The notes under the pieces: generated by a model
Seen by the model: only the letters and a program-made list of their open reading frames with translations
Database searches by the model: none
Told to the model about the DNA's origin: nothing
Made by a program: the position numbers and the translations under genes
DNA from: Hygrocybe punicea
Taxonomy: Eukaryota > Basidiomycota > Agaricomycetes > Agaricales > Hygrophoraceae
Length of the DNA: 64,000 nt
Assembly (NCBI GenBank): GCA_963556145.1
Contig: OY744466.1
Span: forward strand, 1,240,001 to 1,304,000
Direction of reading: 5' to 3'
Shown: piece by piece, positions 22,255 through 34,270 of the stretch
Layout of the letters: every line of letters begins with the position of its first letter
How positions within the stretch are numbered: position 1 is the stretch's first letter

Positions 22255-23841
22255 TTTAGGAAGTCATCATCTAGAAGTATCACCCACTGAGCGTGAGTAA
22301 GTTCACGATGACAGTGGGCCATGAACTGCAACTTCAGCTTTTTGTTGCCTGTGTATGTAGTAACAAAGTCTTTGAAAGAATCAGGCAGCTGCATACACTA
22401 TCAGAATGAAAACTTTGAAGAAATGGAAACGCGTATGGTTTCAAAATACGCCACATGTTTGCACAGGTTGTACAACGGCTTTCCCTGCCGGTATTTTGAT
22501 TTGTTACCAAAGAACATGTACAGTGGCCACAGTTTCGCTTTTCTGAAGTTGGTCAAGTGAGTACTGTCTGACCAGAACATTAGAGCGACAATGACACGAG
22601 GGAGTTCACAGCCCGGTTCACTGGGAGACTCCTGCAAAGTACTATGAGCTTCGATAAATGCTGGTGAGGTGTATAATTCACCATAGACATGAACAGGATC
22701 CTGCCTGTTGTGAGACTGCCAGAGAAGTTCATAAGGGTCGAAGTGGAAATGGGCGGTATCATTTTTATTAGAGAGTTTCTCCCAAATGATGGAAACCAAA
22801 GGACGATGGTGGAGATTAGCGGCCACGAAATCTTGGGGGCCAGGATTCGGTGTATAGCGGTGAAATGGTACCGATATATTTATAGGTGAGGTCACCCATC
22901 CAGCATCTTCATCTACCCATTCTTCGTCACAGTCTCCTTCCGCTAACTGTTGGTTGATTTTGTGCCAATTTGTAGACCAGATTTCCGAAGGTTGAAAATC
23001 GACATCCCCAATGATGTTCACCAGCTCCTTAAAGCTTGCCTGAGATTTCTGAATGCCATGATTCCAATACCACTCGCCTAAGCAAAACGAGTTCTTGTTG
23101 AGATATGGGCCATAAGTCGAGACTGGCAGTTCTGTTTCGGGACCAATGATGTTTGACAAGCTTGAGATATTCACCTCGCTTTCAGGGTCATGAGATGGGA
23201 ATCGTTGGGAAAAATAACGTCGAAATAAGCCAAACGAATTATGAGTTGTTTCCAGCATCCTGCAAAGTCTGCCGACCAACCCACCCTGACATGACTCGGA
23301 ATTACTACTTGAGTCACCAGGCAAAGAGGACTCGGACGGTTGAATTTGCGATGTATTTTGGGACATCAAGGCTGCAATTTCCCAGCCTGCGGGAGGGAGT
23401 GCTGGAGGTGGCTGGGGGAGAACATCCTGGAGTTTTTTATTGTGCATTTCCAAACCAGGCACACGGAAATGGGATGGAAGCTGTCTATGGCGTTTCGCAG
23501 GCCTTACTGGCAGAGTTTCACTTCTGGGGGATACCGCTGGGGCAGAAGACTAGGCAGAACACAGTTTAGCACGCACTGCATGCACTGGCAAGGACAGATT
23601 CCTTTACTTCCATAATTTGATCCTGCTTGGAGGCTAGGACAAGATGGTCATTGCTGACATCTGATTCAGTGAAGGTTTCCTTCCATTTTTTGACTGTAAT
23701 CAGTTCTTTTGCTTTGGCCAAGGCATTGGACAATCTCTTTTTGCTTTTTTTGCACGACTTCTGGTGGTTCCTAAGGGAACCTGGCTGAGTAAACGCCCTT
23801 CCGCAGGAGCAGACCTGGCCGAAAGGAGAACCACGATACAT

Positions 23842-24390
23842 CTTGCAAACCTAAGACGGAGTAAAGAGGGATGGTCCATGAAAACCACGACCGTGACAAT
23901 CAATTTTGTCAAAAGGTTACTCACTAAACGTGAACTCAGGCTCAGACTTGAACTATTTTATTGTCCTATGATGGCACTGTGCTCCCAAACATTGACAGAC
24001 TATCATTATAGCTCACAACTGGTGCATGCTATCTCTACAGCAAACTACTAATAAGTTATGATATCTATCCAGGCTGCAAGAGAGGGAAGCCTGAGAGAGA
24101 GAAAAAAGTTGCCACAGGCAGTCAGTGTACTTATGTTCAAATGATTGGGGATCAACAGGCCGTGTGAAAAATGTCCTGACTATTTGTAGAGAACTGCGAT
24201 TGGTTTAGATACAAATACAAACACAAACACGTTGACTCGATAAATAAATAAATAAATAAATGACCAAACTCGAACTTGAAGCCAGTACTAGCCTGAGTAG
24301 AAATAATTCAAGTTAATAGTATCAACCAATGACGATTGTCCATCGATAATAACTGTCAGTCAATAATCACAAACTGAGGAAATAAGTCAC
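23842..24390. other. non-coding region, probable Plavaka 5' region
   Basis: No gene is seen. A short (AAAT)n run is at 24240-24260. This is the likely upstream region of the minus-strand transposase. Confidence 0.35.
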
Positions 24391-25184
24391 TCATCCGGCA
24401 ACATTCTCCACTTCAGCCTTTTCCCTGATACCACAGGCATCAGAAATGGCAAAAACATTGGCAACTATGGGGGGCAGATGGCCTGATTCCAGTTTGTTAT
24501 AAAAGGTGGTGAGGTATGGTTCTGCCATTTTATAGAATGGTGTATTCATGAAAGCGCGATGCCGTTGGATTGAGAGGTCTGTATAGTGTGAAGCCAGCCC
24601 ATGACTGTAATGGTAATTTCGGACACAGGCGACTTCTCGCTGTGCAGATTTGAGGGCTCTGTTGATACGTGACAGTTCTTGGTAGCTGACTTTTAATTGT
24701 TCGAGGATATTTCCATAGTGGAGGTGGGCCAGAATGTTCTGTATACTGTAGGCATCCTCGACATCGAGGACAAGAGAGGTCTCTGAGTCAATTTCATCAA
24801 TGGGAAGAGGCAGAATGTCATTGTTATACTGTGGCAATGCGGCCATCATGGTGCAATCAATCAATATATAAGCAATCAACTCACAACGAGATGTTGATTT
24901 TCATCCAAATGATTGTCCCAGTAACTTTTCGCAGACTTGGGCGAAGACATGCGAATGGACATTGGGGATTCAATGAATTCCGGGTCTGGGATAGTGATGG
25001 CTGGGCTGGTTGAATGGCTCAGAATTGATGACGGTGGTGGGGATGAGGATGGAGGAATATCATAATCATGCGATGAAATATGGTGGAGCCAAGACGTGAT
25101 ATCAGAATGAATTTCAGCAGACAAGGGAGGGAACTGGGAGGACGACTCGGAATAAGCACTCATGACTGCGGCAGTCACTGGCAA
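24391..25184 (-). CDS. unassigned two-exon protein, about 245 aa
   Basis: Exons 25184-24885 and 24828-24391 (56-bp intron, GTGAGT...CAG on the minus strand) join DENQHLV to YNNDILPLP in frame. A second Met at 25163 (MSAYSES) is an equally good start. The N-terminal third is Ser/Pro-rich and looks disordered (DIPPSSSPPPSS). The second half is helical, with SIQNILAHLHYGNILEQLKV, YQELSRINRALKSAQREV and YNKLESGHLPPIVANVF. No catalytic motif or membrane segment is seen. It is on the same strand as the Plavaka transposase, about 550 bp upstream, so it could be a second Plavaka gene or an unrelated host gene. Confidence 0.5.
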
Positions 25185-25719
25185 GCTCAGGCTCAGGCTT
25201 ACTATTCAAGTTCATCATATTATATATATCACACATGTCACATGCTTGTACAAATGAAAAAAGGATTTATGGGGGAACAGGACTCAGAGCTGGAGAGACA
25301 ATATCTGCACTGCTATCATACCCTGAACCTGAGGTTTCCTATCAAGGGGATCATCTTAAATCAGCCAAGCATCGCACATTCAGACAACAGTTCTAAAGCT
25401 TGATTTATCGCTCGGCCAATTTTGGCTCAGGACCCCAGGGTCTTATGGGTGGTACCAAGGACCTTGGCTTGTCTCCTACTTACAAGCCTTTTGGTGCTGC
25501 CTTGGTCAACTCAGCCCTCTTCGGTCTTTGAATCTGGCCTGAATAATCCTTGTCCCAAAATAACAGGCGGACCAACCTGATGAATCGGAGCTTGAAATCG
25601 CCCATCTCTATAAAAGGCTCCCAGATACAAAATCTTTCAATCTTCTCCCCTCCATCTACAAAATAGTGTACATGTATGGTTGACTAAAAGTATTATTATA
25701 TTTTACATTTATAATATAT
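25185..25719. other. non-coding region with a plus-strand TATA box
   Basis: A clear TATAAAAG at 25609-25616 faces the giant inverted repeat. Any transcript would start near 25640 and run into the repeat arm. No ORF follows. Confidence 0.4.
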
Positions 25720-25789
25720 CAGTAGACCCAGTCGTTTTGGTTAACCCGATCGCAGATATAGTTGCAAAAGGTAGGTACACATAGCGCAG

Positions 25790-27800
25790 TTGCTTGCTGG
25801 GGGGGTAGGTTAACCCAAAAGACAGCACTTGCTGGGGAAATGTGGTGTGGTAGGTTGACCCAGGTACAGTTCTTGCTGGTCAAGGGTGGCTGGTTGGGTC
25901 AACCTGGTGTCAGCTCTGCCATGGAGTCGGTTAACCCAGGGCAGCTATTCCAGGACGGTTGGGTTGACCCAGGCCCAGCTGTTCAAGCCATGTGGGTTGA
26001 CCTGGCTGCAGTTATTGTTGCAGCACTGGGTTGACCCCAGTCCAGCTCTTGCTGCAGGCTTGGGTTGACCTAGATGCAGCTTTTGCTGCAGAACTGGGTT
26101 GACTAGGGCCCAGCACTTGCTGGAGGGTGGGGTGACTGGGGTCCAGCGATTGCTGCAGCACTGGGTTGACCTGGCCCCAGCTCTTGCTGCAGCACCGGGT
26201 CAACCAAGGGCCAGTTATTGCTGCAGGATGGGGTTGACCTGGTCCCAGCTCTTGCTGCAGCACAGGGTCAACCTGGGCCCAGCTATTGCTGCAGCATTGG
26301 GTTGACCTGGGCCCAGCTATTGTTGCAGCACTGGGTTGACCCGGGTCCAGCACCTGCTGCAGGGCTTGGGTTGACCAGGATCAGCTATTGCTGCAGCACC
26401 AGGTCAACCTGGTCCCAGGTATTGCTGCAGCATTGGGTCGACCCAGGTCCAGCACCTGCTGCAGGGCTTGGGTTGACCAGGATCAGCTATTGCTGCACCA
26501 CCAGGTCAACCTGGGCCCAGCTATTGCTGCCGCATTGGGTTGACCTGGGCCAGATATTGCTGCAGCATTGGGTCGACCTGGTCCCAGCTCTTGCTGCAGC
26601 ATTGGGTTGACCTGGCCCCAGCTCTGGCTGCAGAACTGGGTCAACCCAGGGCCAGCTATTGCTGCAGCATTGGGTTGACCTGGTCCCAGCTCTTGCCGCA
26701 GCACTGGGTCGACCTGGGCCCAGCTCTTGCTGCAGCATTGGGTCAACCCAGGTCCAGCTCTTGTTGCAGCATTGGGTCAACCCAGGTCCAGCACCTGCTG
26801 CAGGGCTTGGGTTGACCAGGATCCAGCTATTGCTGCAGCACTTGGTTGACCCTGGCCCAGCACTTGCTGCAGGGTAGGTTGACCAGGGTCCAGCTATTGC
26901 TGCAGCACTGGGTTGACCCAGGTCCAGCACCTGCTGCAGGGCTTGGGTTGACCGGGAGCCAGTGATTGCTGCAGCACTGGGTTGACCTGGCCCCAGCTCT
27001 TGCTGCAGCACCGGGTCAACCCAGGGCCAGTTATTGCTGCAGCATTGGTGGACCCAGGTCCAGCACCTGCTGCAGGGCTTGGGTTGACCGGGAGCCAGTG
27101 ATTGCTGCAGCACTGGGTTGACCTGGCCCCAGCTCTTGCTGCAGCACCGGGTCAACCCAGGGCCAGTTATTGCTGCAGCATTGGTGGACCCAGGTCCAGC
27201 ACCTGCTGCAGGGCTTGGGTTGACCAGGATCCAGCTATTGCTGCAGCACCAGGTCGACCTGGGCCCAGCTATTGCTGCAACATTGGGTCGACCTGGGCCA
27301 GCTATTGCTGCAGGATTGGGTTGACCTGGCCCCAGCTCTTGCTGCAGCACCAGGTCGACCTGGGCCCAGCTATTGCCACAGCATTGGGTTGACCTCGGCC
27401 TAGCTATTGCTGCAGCACTGGGTTGACCCAGGTCCAGCACTTGCTGCAGGGCTTGTGTTGACCAGGATCCAGCTATTGCTGCAGCACTTGGTTGACCCTG
27501 GCCCAACACTTGCTGCAGGGTAGGTTGACCAGGGTCCAGCTATTGCTGCAGCACTGGGTTGACCCAGGTCCAGCACTTGCTGCAGGATAGGTTGCCGGGG
27601 GCACAGCTCGTTCTGCAGCATTGGGTTGATCCTGGACCCACTGATGGGGCAGGCTTGGGTTCACTAGGGTCTGGCTAGTGTTCCAGCACTGTGTTGCCAT
27701 GCCCAGCTTTTGCTGCAGAAAAGGGTTGACCCTGGCCCACCTCTCCCTGCAGCATTGGGTTGACCAGTGTCCAGCTCTTGCTGCAACATGGGCTCATGTC
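25790..27800. repeat. 34-bp minisatellite, left arm
   Basis: About 55-60 units of roughly 34 bp. Each has a CTGCAG (PstI) core, then a GGTTGACC or GGTCAACC block, then CCCAGCTATTG or a variant. Open frames (up to 340 codons) in this stretch are repeat artefacts: unit length is not a multiple of three and several frames on both strands are open. Confidence 0.9.
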
Positions 27801-29151
27801 AGTCGACAGGCTTGCATCACATCCCACTTTGCCTGCATGTATTTCATGTTCCAAACATTGACAGAGCTCACACCAGCTCAAGCCAATATTTATTCAGAAA
27901 CTGCCATATAAAGTAATCAAAATTTTTCAATCTGCACATGACACACATGTACCACATAATATAATTTAAATGCACTTATTCAAAGCACAGGGAATAGCAA
28001 AATTAAAAAATTATTATTTTGACAATGCACAATATCTTACTTTTACTATCAGCTATCAGCCATTACAGGAGCTACTTATTCCCAATGACAATCTCTGACA
28101 AAATCAGAACTTACCCCACTTGGAATATTGTGCTTTTCTATTTAATATTGCTCAATTACCTCACTATTACTTAAAATAGACACATAAATTTAATGATTAT
28201 TTTATCCAAATACATAATTAAATAGTGAAGGGCAGAAGGCAGGTGAGAGGAAGATAGGTGGGTGTGGAGTCAGAAGAAGGTGGGAGTGGGAGTGGGAGTG
28301 GGAAGAAGGTGGGAGTGGGAGTAGAGAAAGGTGGGAGTGGGAGAAGGGGATGGGTGTGGGAGAAGGGGGTGGGAGTGGGAGAAGAGGGAAGGTGGAGGCA
28401 GCCGGGAAGGGCAGCAGGGAGAGGGTGAGGGTGATGGAGATGGAGGAGGACTGGGATAGGGAGAGGGAGAGGGAGCAGGAGTGGGATGTACATACCTCTC
28501 GTGTTTCCGTCGTCCTCGTCGTCTTCGTCTGCATCTCCGCCGTCCTCGTCCCGTCGTCCTCGTCCGCGTCTCCGCCGTCCTCGTCCCCGTCGTCCCCGTC
28601 GCTGTCGTACCCGTTCCCGTCGTTCCCGTCGTCGTCGTCATCGTCCTCGTTGTCGTCGTCATCCGCGTCTCCGTCCCCGTCGTCGTTCTCGTCGTCACCT
28701 GGATGGTTGTCATCGTCCCCCGGATGGTCGTCGTCGTCTCCGTCGTCCTGTCGTCCCGTCGCTATCCTTCTCCGCCCCGTCGTCCCCTCGCCGGCCGTCT
28801 GTGACCTCGTCGACTGTCCTCGTCGTTGCTGTCGTGGTTGTCTCGGCCGTCCGTCCTGGTCGTTGGCGCATCCTCGTTTCCGCCATCCTCACGGTGGCCG
28901 TTTTCGTCGGCTTCCGTTCTGTTTGCTGGCGCGTTGTGTTCTGCTGTTGGGTGTTCGGAATCGCCTGTTTGGCGTGGGGTAGCTGGAAAAGGTCAACAAT
29001 TAGTAAAGAACACAAGTTAAAATAAGAAATTTACCTCGGGTGCTCCTCTGCACCCATCTCCCGTTGTTGACGCGTTGTTGAAAACAACGCTTGAACTCGC
29101 GCGGGAAAGCCAACCGGCAGTTGCCGATTTCCCAAACGGGTTCGAGTTGCC

Positions 29152-29860
29152 AAACATGGAAGTGTCGCTGAAGCTTTTGAATCTTCTAGCATGCACAACA
29201 ATGCATGCATACCCAAAGTGAAATTCTCAAAAGGTGTAAATATGGTATATCTACCCTCATACTAAAATTTGTATTTTATTCGGCCCTGCATCAAGATCTA
29301 TTCACAATTTATTCCATTCCTCTGCCAGAATTGGACCCTTAATGATCTAACTTTGTCTTAAAAATCTGAAATTAATCTCAGGAGTACTTTAATGAGTACT
29401 CATTGTGGTACACATAAGTGCCTGATTGTTGGTGGACCAGCACCTTTGTTTCAGCCAAGCAAATGCACAGAATTGTGCATTGTGGCTGACCCATCAACCA
29501 AGTCCGAACTTCAAGTTCAGCTTTACTTTGAACCTTTCATTTCTTGGCTACAACAGATTCTGGGACCACCAAGTGCCAGGCACTGATCATCAATACAATA
29601 GATACTTTACATAGTAGTTTCACAATTATTCTCATATTTTTCAGAGCAATATTGGTAAAGTAGCATTTTAAGGGTCCGAAATTGGCAGGGAGGTATCAAT
29701 GAATCATGGATATCTCTCTATGTATGCCATAATAAAATACAAAATTTGGGGGGGACGTAGTTAGAGGCTAATTCTATCCCTACGTGGTCTTAAATGTGCT
29801 ACACAGTTGTTGTGCTCCATGCAATTACACTGAGAAAAGTAAGATCTTGGTTACATATAA
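29152..29860. other. spacer of the giant inverted repeat
   Basis: This is 709 bp of unique, AT-rich sequence. Frames of about 60 codons (29392-29614) have no recognisable features. Confidence 0.5.
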
Positions 29861-31109
29861 GGCAACTCGCGCCCGTTTGGGCAATCGGCAACCTCCGGCG
29901 TGGGTTCAAATCGTCGCGTACTCCACGAATGCGTCCACGAGAACAGCAACAGCAGCAAAATCAAGTAGAAGGTAAGTAGATTTCTCAAAATTTATTACTA
30001 TTACTATGCTAGCTAGTATTATTGTTTTTATGAAGGACTTTCTCACTGCCGCGCCTGGAATTGACCGCAACACGCATGCCCGCGCCATGTCACGTCAACG
30101 CCCAACTGAAGGGCCGAAACGGCGGATGGCAGGCAACGACGAGGACAGAGGCGACGAGGGCACAGACGGCCAGCCGGGGAAGACGACGGGGACGGAGACG
30201 GCCAGCGAAGAGACGACAGGACGACGGAGTCAACGACCATCCAGGGATCGACGAGGACAACGACGGGGACGGAGACGGGGACGACGACAACGAGGACGAC
30301 GTTGGGAACGGGGACAACGGGGACGGGAACGACGGGGACGGCCAGCTAGGGGACGACAGGACGACGCAGACGACGACGACGATCCATCGGACGACGAGGA
30401 TGACGACGACAACGACGATGACGACGACGAGAGGAATGACGGGAACGGGAACGACAGGGACCGGAACGGCGTGGACGGGGACGATGGGGACGGGAACGGG
30501 AACGGGAACGAGGGGGACGAGGACGGCGGAGACGTAGACGAAGACGACGAGGACAACGGGAACGTATGTACAGTCCACTCTCCTCCCTCTCTCCGTCTCC
30601 GTCTCCGTCTCCGTCTCCGTCTCCCTCCCTTCCCTGCTGCCTTCCCACCTTCCCTCTTCTCCCACTCCCACTCCCTTCTCCCACTCCCTTCTCCCACTCC
30701 CACCTTCCTCCCACTCCACACCCACCTATCTTCCTCTCACCTGCCTTCTGCCCTTCACTATTTAATTATGTATTTGGATAAAATAATCATTAAATTTATG
30801 TGTCTATTTTAAGTAATAGTGAGGTAATTGAGCAATATTAAATAGAAAAGCACAATATTCCAAGTGGGGTAAGTTCTGATTTTGTCATAGATTGTCATTG
30901 GGAATAAGTAGCTCCTGTAATGGCTGATAGCTGATAGTAAAAGTAAGATATTGTGCATTGTCAAAATAATAATTTTTTAATTTTGCTATTCCCTGTGCTT
31001 TGAATAAGTGCATTTAAATTATATTATGTGGTACATGTGTGTCATGTGCAGATTGAAAAATTTTGATTACTTTATATGGCAGTTTCTGAATAAATATTGG
31101 CTTGAGCTG

Positions 31110-33120
31110 GTGTGAGCTCTGTCAATGTTTGGAACATGAAATACATGCAGGCAAAGTGGGATGTGATGCAAGCCTGTCGACTGACATGAGCCCATGTTGC
31201 AGCAAGAGCTGGACACTGGTCAACCCAATGCTGCAGGGAGAGGTGGGCCAGGGTCAACCCTTTTCTGCAGCAAAAGCTGGGCATGGCAACACAGTGCTGG
31301 AACACTAGCCAGACCCTAGTGAACCCAAGCCTGCCCCATCAGTGGGTCCAGGATCAACCCAATGCTGCAGAACGAGCTGTGCCCCCGGCAACCTATCCTG
31401 CAGCAAGTGCTGGACCTGGGTCAACCCAGTGCTGCAGCAATAGCTGGACCCTGGTCAACCTACCCTGCAGCAAGTGTTGGGCCAGGGTCAACCAAGTGCT
31501 GCAGCAATAGCTGGATCCTGGTCAACACAAGCCCTGCAGCAAGTGCTGGACCTGGGTCAACCCAGTGCTGCAGCAATAGCTAGGCCGAGGTCAACCCAAT
31601 GCTGTGGCAATAGCTGGGCCCAGGTCGACCTGGTGCTGCAGCAAGAGCTGGGGCCAGGTCAACCCAATCCTGCAGCAATAGCTGGCCCAGGTCGACCCAA
31701 TGTTGCAGCAATAGCTGGGCCCAGGTCGACCTGGTGCTGCAGCAATAGCTGGATCCTGGTCAACCCAAGCCCTGCAGCAGGTGCTGGACCTGGGTCCACC
31801 AATGCTGCAGCAATAACTGGCCCTGGGTTGACCCGGTGCTGCAGCAAGAGCTGGGGCCAGGTCAACCCAGTGCTGCAGCAATCACTGGCTCCCGGTCAAC
31901 CCAAGCCCTGCAGCAGGTGCTGGACCTGGGTCCACCAATGCTGCAGCAATAACTGGCCCTGGGTTGACCCGGTGCTGCAGCAAGAGCTGGGGCCAGGTCA
32001 ACCCAGTGCTGCAGCAATCACTGGCTCCCGGTCAACCCAAGCCCTGCAGCAGGTGCTGGACCTGGGTCAACCAAGTGCTGCAGCAATAGCTGGATCCTGG
32101 TCAACCCAAGCCCTGCAGCAGGTGCTGGACCTGGGTTGACCCAATGCTGCAACAAGAGCTGGACCTGGGTTGACCCAATGCTGCAGCAAGAGCTGGGCCC
32201 AGGTCGACCCAGTGCTGCGGCAAGAGCTGGGACCAGGTCAACCCAATGCTGCAGCAATAGCTGGCCCTGGGTTGACCCAGTTCTGCAGCCAGAGCTGGGG
32301 CCAGGTCAACCCAATGCTGCAGCAAGAGCTGGGACCAGGTCGACCCAATGCTGCAGCAATATCTGGCCCAGGTCAACCCAATGCGGCAGCAATAGCTGGG
32401 CCCAGGTTGACCTGGTGGTGCAGCAATAGCTGATCCTGGTCAACCCAAGCCCTGCAGCAGGTGCTGGACCTGGGTCGACCCAATGCTGCAGCAATACCTG
32501 GGACCAGGTTGACCTGGTGCTGCAGCAATAGCTGATCCTGGTCAACCCAAGCCCTGCAGCAGGTGCTGGACCCGGGTCAACCCAGTGCTGCAACAATAGC
32601 TGGGCCCAGGTCAACCCAATGCTGCAGCAATAGCTGGGCCCAGGTTGACCCTGTGCTGCAGCAAGAGCTGGGACCAGGTCAACCCCATCCTGCAGCAATA
32701 ACTGGCCCTTGGTTGACCCGGTGCTGCAGCAAGAGCTGGGGCCAGGTCAACCCAGTGCTGCAGCAATCGCTGGACCCCAGTCACCCCACCCTCCAGCAAG
32801 TGCTGGGCCCTAGTCAACCCAGTTCTGCAGCAAAAGCTGCATCTAGGTCAACCCAAGCCTGCAGCAAGAGCTGGACTGGGGTCAACCCAGTGCTGCAACA
32901 ATAACTGCAGCCAGGTCAACCCACATGGCTTGAACAGCTGGGCCTGGGTCAACCCAACCGTCCTGGAATAGCTGCCCTGGGTTAACCGACTCCATGGCAG
33001 AGCTGACACCAGGTTGACCCAACCAGCCACCCTTGACCAGCAAGAACTGTACCTGGGTCAACCTACCACACCACATTTCCCCAGCAAGTGCTGTCTTTTG
33101 GGTTAACCTACCCCCCCAGC
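31110..33120. repeat. 34-bp minisatellite, right arm (inverted)
   Basis: Reverse complement of the left tract, but shorter by about two units (67 bp). The difference lies around 32060-32110, consistent with slippage after the arms formed. Confidence 0.85.
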
Positions 33121-33196
33121 AAGCAACTGCGCTATGTGTACCTACCTTTTGCAACTATATCTGCGATCGGGTTAACCAAAACGACTGGGTCTACTG

Positions 33197-34270
33197 TCGT
33201 GATTCGGTCTGGGGCTGGGTATGTTGGTAGAACAGGGCCGCGTGATGGTGACGTGGCGCGTGGCCCGGGTGTCTGAAAACGACGGCGGGGGCTCGGTTGG
33301 TGCAATGGAGGTGAACGGGGGGTCCTGGCCGGTGGAACAAGGGCATGGGTGATCGAATGGGTCCGTGTGGGGCTGGGGTACACGAGTCCAACGGGTGGGC
33401 ACGACGGATCCGTGGTGCGACCAAAAACGGCGGTGGGGGCTCGTTCGGGGCGTTAACGATACGCAGGGTGTTCTGGGGGGTGGGCCGCGAGTTTGGTGAG
33501 TTGGTCTGGGCCGGTTGTGCTGGCAGAACAGGGCTGCGCGATGGTGACGTGGAGCGTGGCTCGGGTGTCCGAAAATGACGGTGGGGGTTCGTTTGGCACA
33601 ATGGAGGGGAACAGGGGGGTCCTGGCCGGTGGAACGAGCGTGCGGGGAGTCAAATGGGTCCGTGTAGGGGTGGAGGTGACGAGAAACGGGGGGTCTAACA
33701 ATGGTGACGTGGCAGATCCATGGGGCGACCAAAAGGTGTGGGGCGGTTCGTTTGAGACGACGAGGCACGACGGGGGGTTCTGGCAGATGAGCCGAGGGTG
33801 CGGGGAGTTGAACGCGTGCATTTTGGGTCCGGGGTGCATGAAAAAAACGGGGTCCGCGAGGCGGCGATGCGATTTTCGTTGGGTTGTCCAAAACTCGCAG
33901 TAGCGGGCTATGTGGGATCCTGATGGGGAACGCGGGGCTCTGGAACGTCGAACGAAGTTGCGGGGGGTCGTGTGGACATAGCTGGGTCTAGGGAAAGTGA
34001 AAATTCGGGGGGTGGTGAGGCCGGAAAAAGTTGTCTCGCGAGAAAAAATGTAAGAAGTGGGAAAACCATGAGAAAAAGAGATGCGTGGGTCGAAGAACAC
34101 TCTCATCACCACGTTGGAGAGGTACTGAGGTACCTCTCCAGGGGCTCATGCAGGACTCGAGAGGTAAGACGGGATGGATAGGATGATGGACTGACTACTA
34201 CATCGGGAAGGCTACTAACTAGGTCAACCGTGGGAACCTGGTCACATGACTGGCAGGTCCCACTACTCCA
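33197..34270 (-). mobile_element. truncated TRIM-like element
   Basis: A G-rich interior like that of 2043-3369 is followed by one LTR at 34115-34270 (156 bp, TGGAGAGG...CTACTCCA). The last 35 bp before the LTR (CACTCTCATCACCACG) match the element at 1892-3519. A block of about 110 bp (GGTGACGTGG ... CCTGGCCGGTGGAAC) occurs twice, near 33247 and 33543. The left part and left LTR are missing, cut at the edge of the giant inverted repeat. Minus frames of 136-239 codons here are products of GC bias. Confidence 0.65.

Larger units (their letters stand above)
15772..23841 (-). pseudogene. Plavaka-type (CACTA superfamily) transposase, split by two insertions
   Basis: The minus strand starts with an N-terminal C2H2-like finger (VCSCGRAFTQPGSLRNHQKSC, 23815 region). 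It continues through FCLGEWYWNHGIQKS, FHRYTPNPGPQDF, VYGELYTSPAFIEAH and ALMFWSDSTHLT to WVILLDDDFL. It resumes beyond the hAT (19309-22254) as NAYEHGIVMKCC, then HEVELGVWKALFIHLL, FGRDTIRCFSSNTSEL, VFEGLLPEPHN and LFTFAHWHGLAKL. After the solo LTR (17279-18186) come GFNLQTYKAHAFGDN, MRLNYTTYNVRHAQD, RMEFLWVWWF, DAFGFVDPANVLHGAHL, VMCYHWGFAVGHVY and an acidic tail. Short introns remain (for example about 55 bp near 18470-18525). Several stops (one at PEK-stop) and frameshifts make it non-functional. Terminal inverted repeats were not located. Confidence 0.85.
25720..33196. repeat. giant imperfect inverted repeat
   Basis: Left arm 25720-29151 and right arm 29861-33196 are reverse complements (outer ends CAGTAGACCCAGTCG / CGACTGGGTCTACTG; inner ends near GTTCGAGTTGCC / GGCAACTCGCGCC), with a 709-bp spacer. 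The outer 2.4 kb is nearly identical. The inner kilobase diverges more and contains GTC/GAC trinucleotide tracts. Each arm, from outside in, has a minisatellite, an AT-rich 400 bp, a GGGAGT-rich tract, a trinucleotide tract next to a donor-like GTATGTACA, and a short unique end. No target duplication was found at the outer ends. It may be a fold-back element or two copies in inverted orientation. Confidence 0.85.

Noticed and set aside
26487..27509. 340-codon ORF in the giant repeat arm (and its mirror 31474-32139)
   Set aside because: It arises from a 34-bp minisatellite. Several frames on both strands are open at once and the peptide is only repeat translation (QCCSNSW/AAAIAGP).
25790..27800. 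CRISPR-like array
   Set aside because: Units are contiguous with no unique spacers, and the genome is eukaryotic. This is a minisatellite.
30006..30812. 268-codon Asp/Arg-rich ORF
   Set aside because: It comes from the GAC trinucleotide tract of the right palindrome arm. The mirrored tract in the left arm gives different open frames on both strands.
25720..33196. Target-site duplication of the giant palindrome
   Set aside because: Flanks (TAATATAT left, TCGTGATT right) do not match at any tested length from 2 to 9 bp.
33172..34112. Long Pro/His/Thr-rich minus ORFs
   Set aside because: They overlap in several frames in a G-rich TRIM interior. Codon pattern reflects base composition only.
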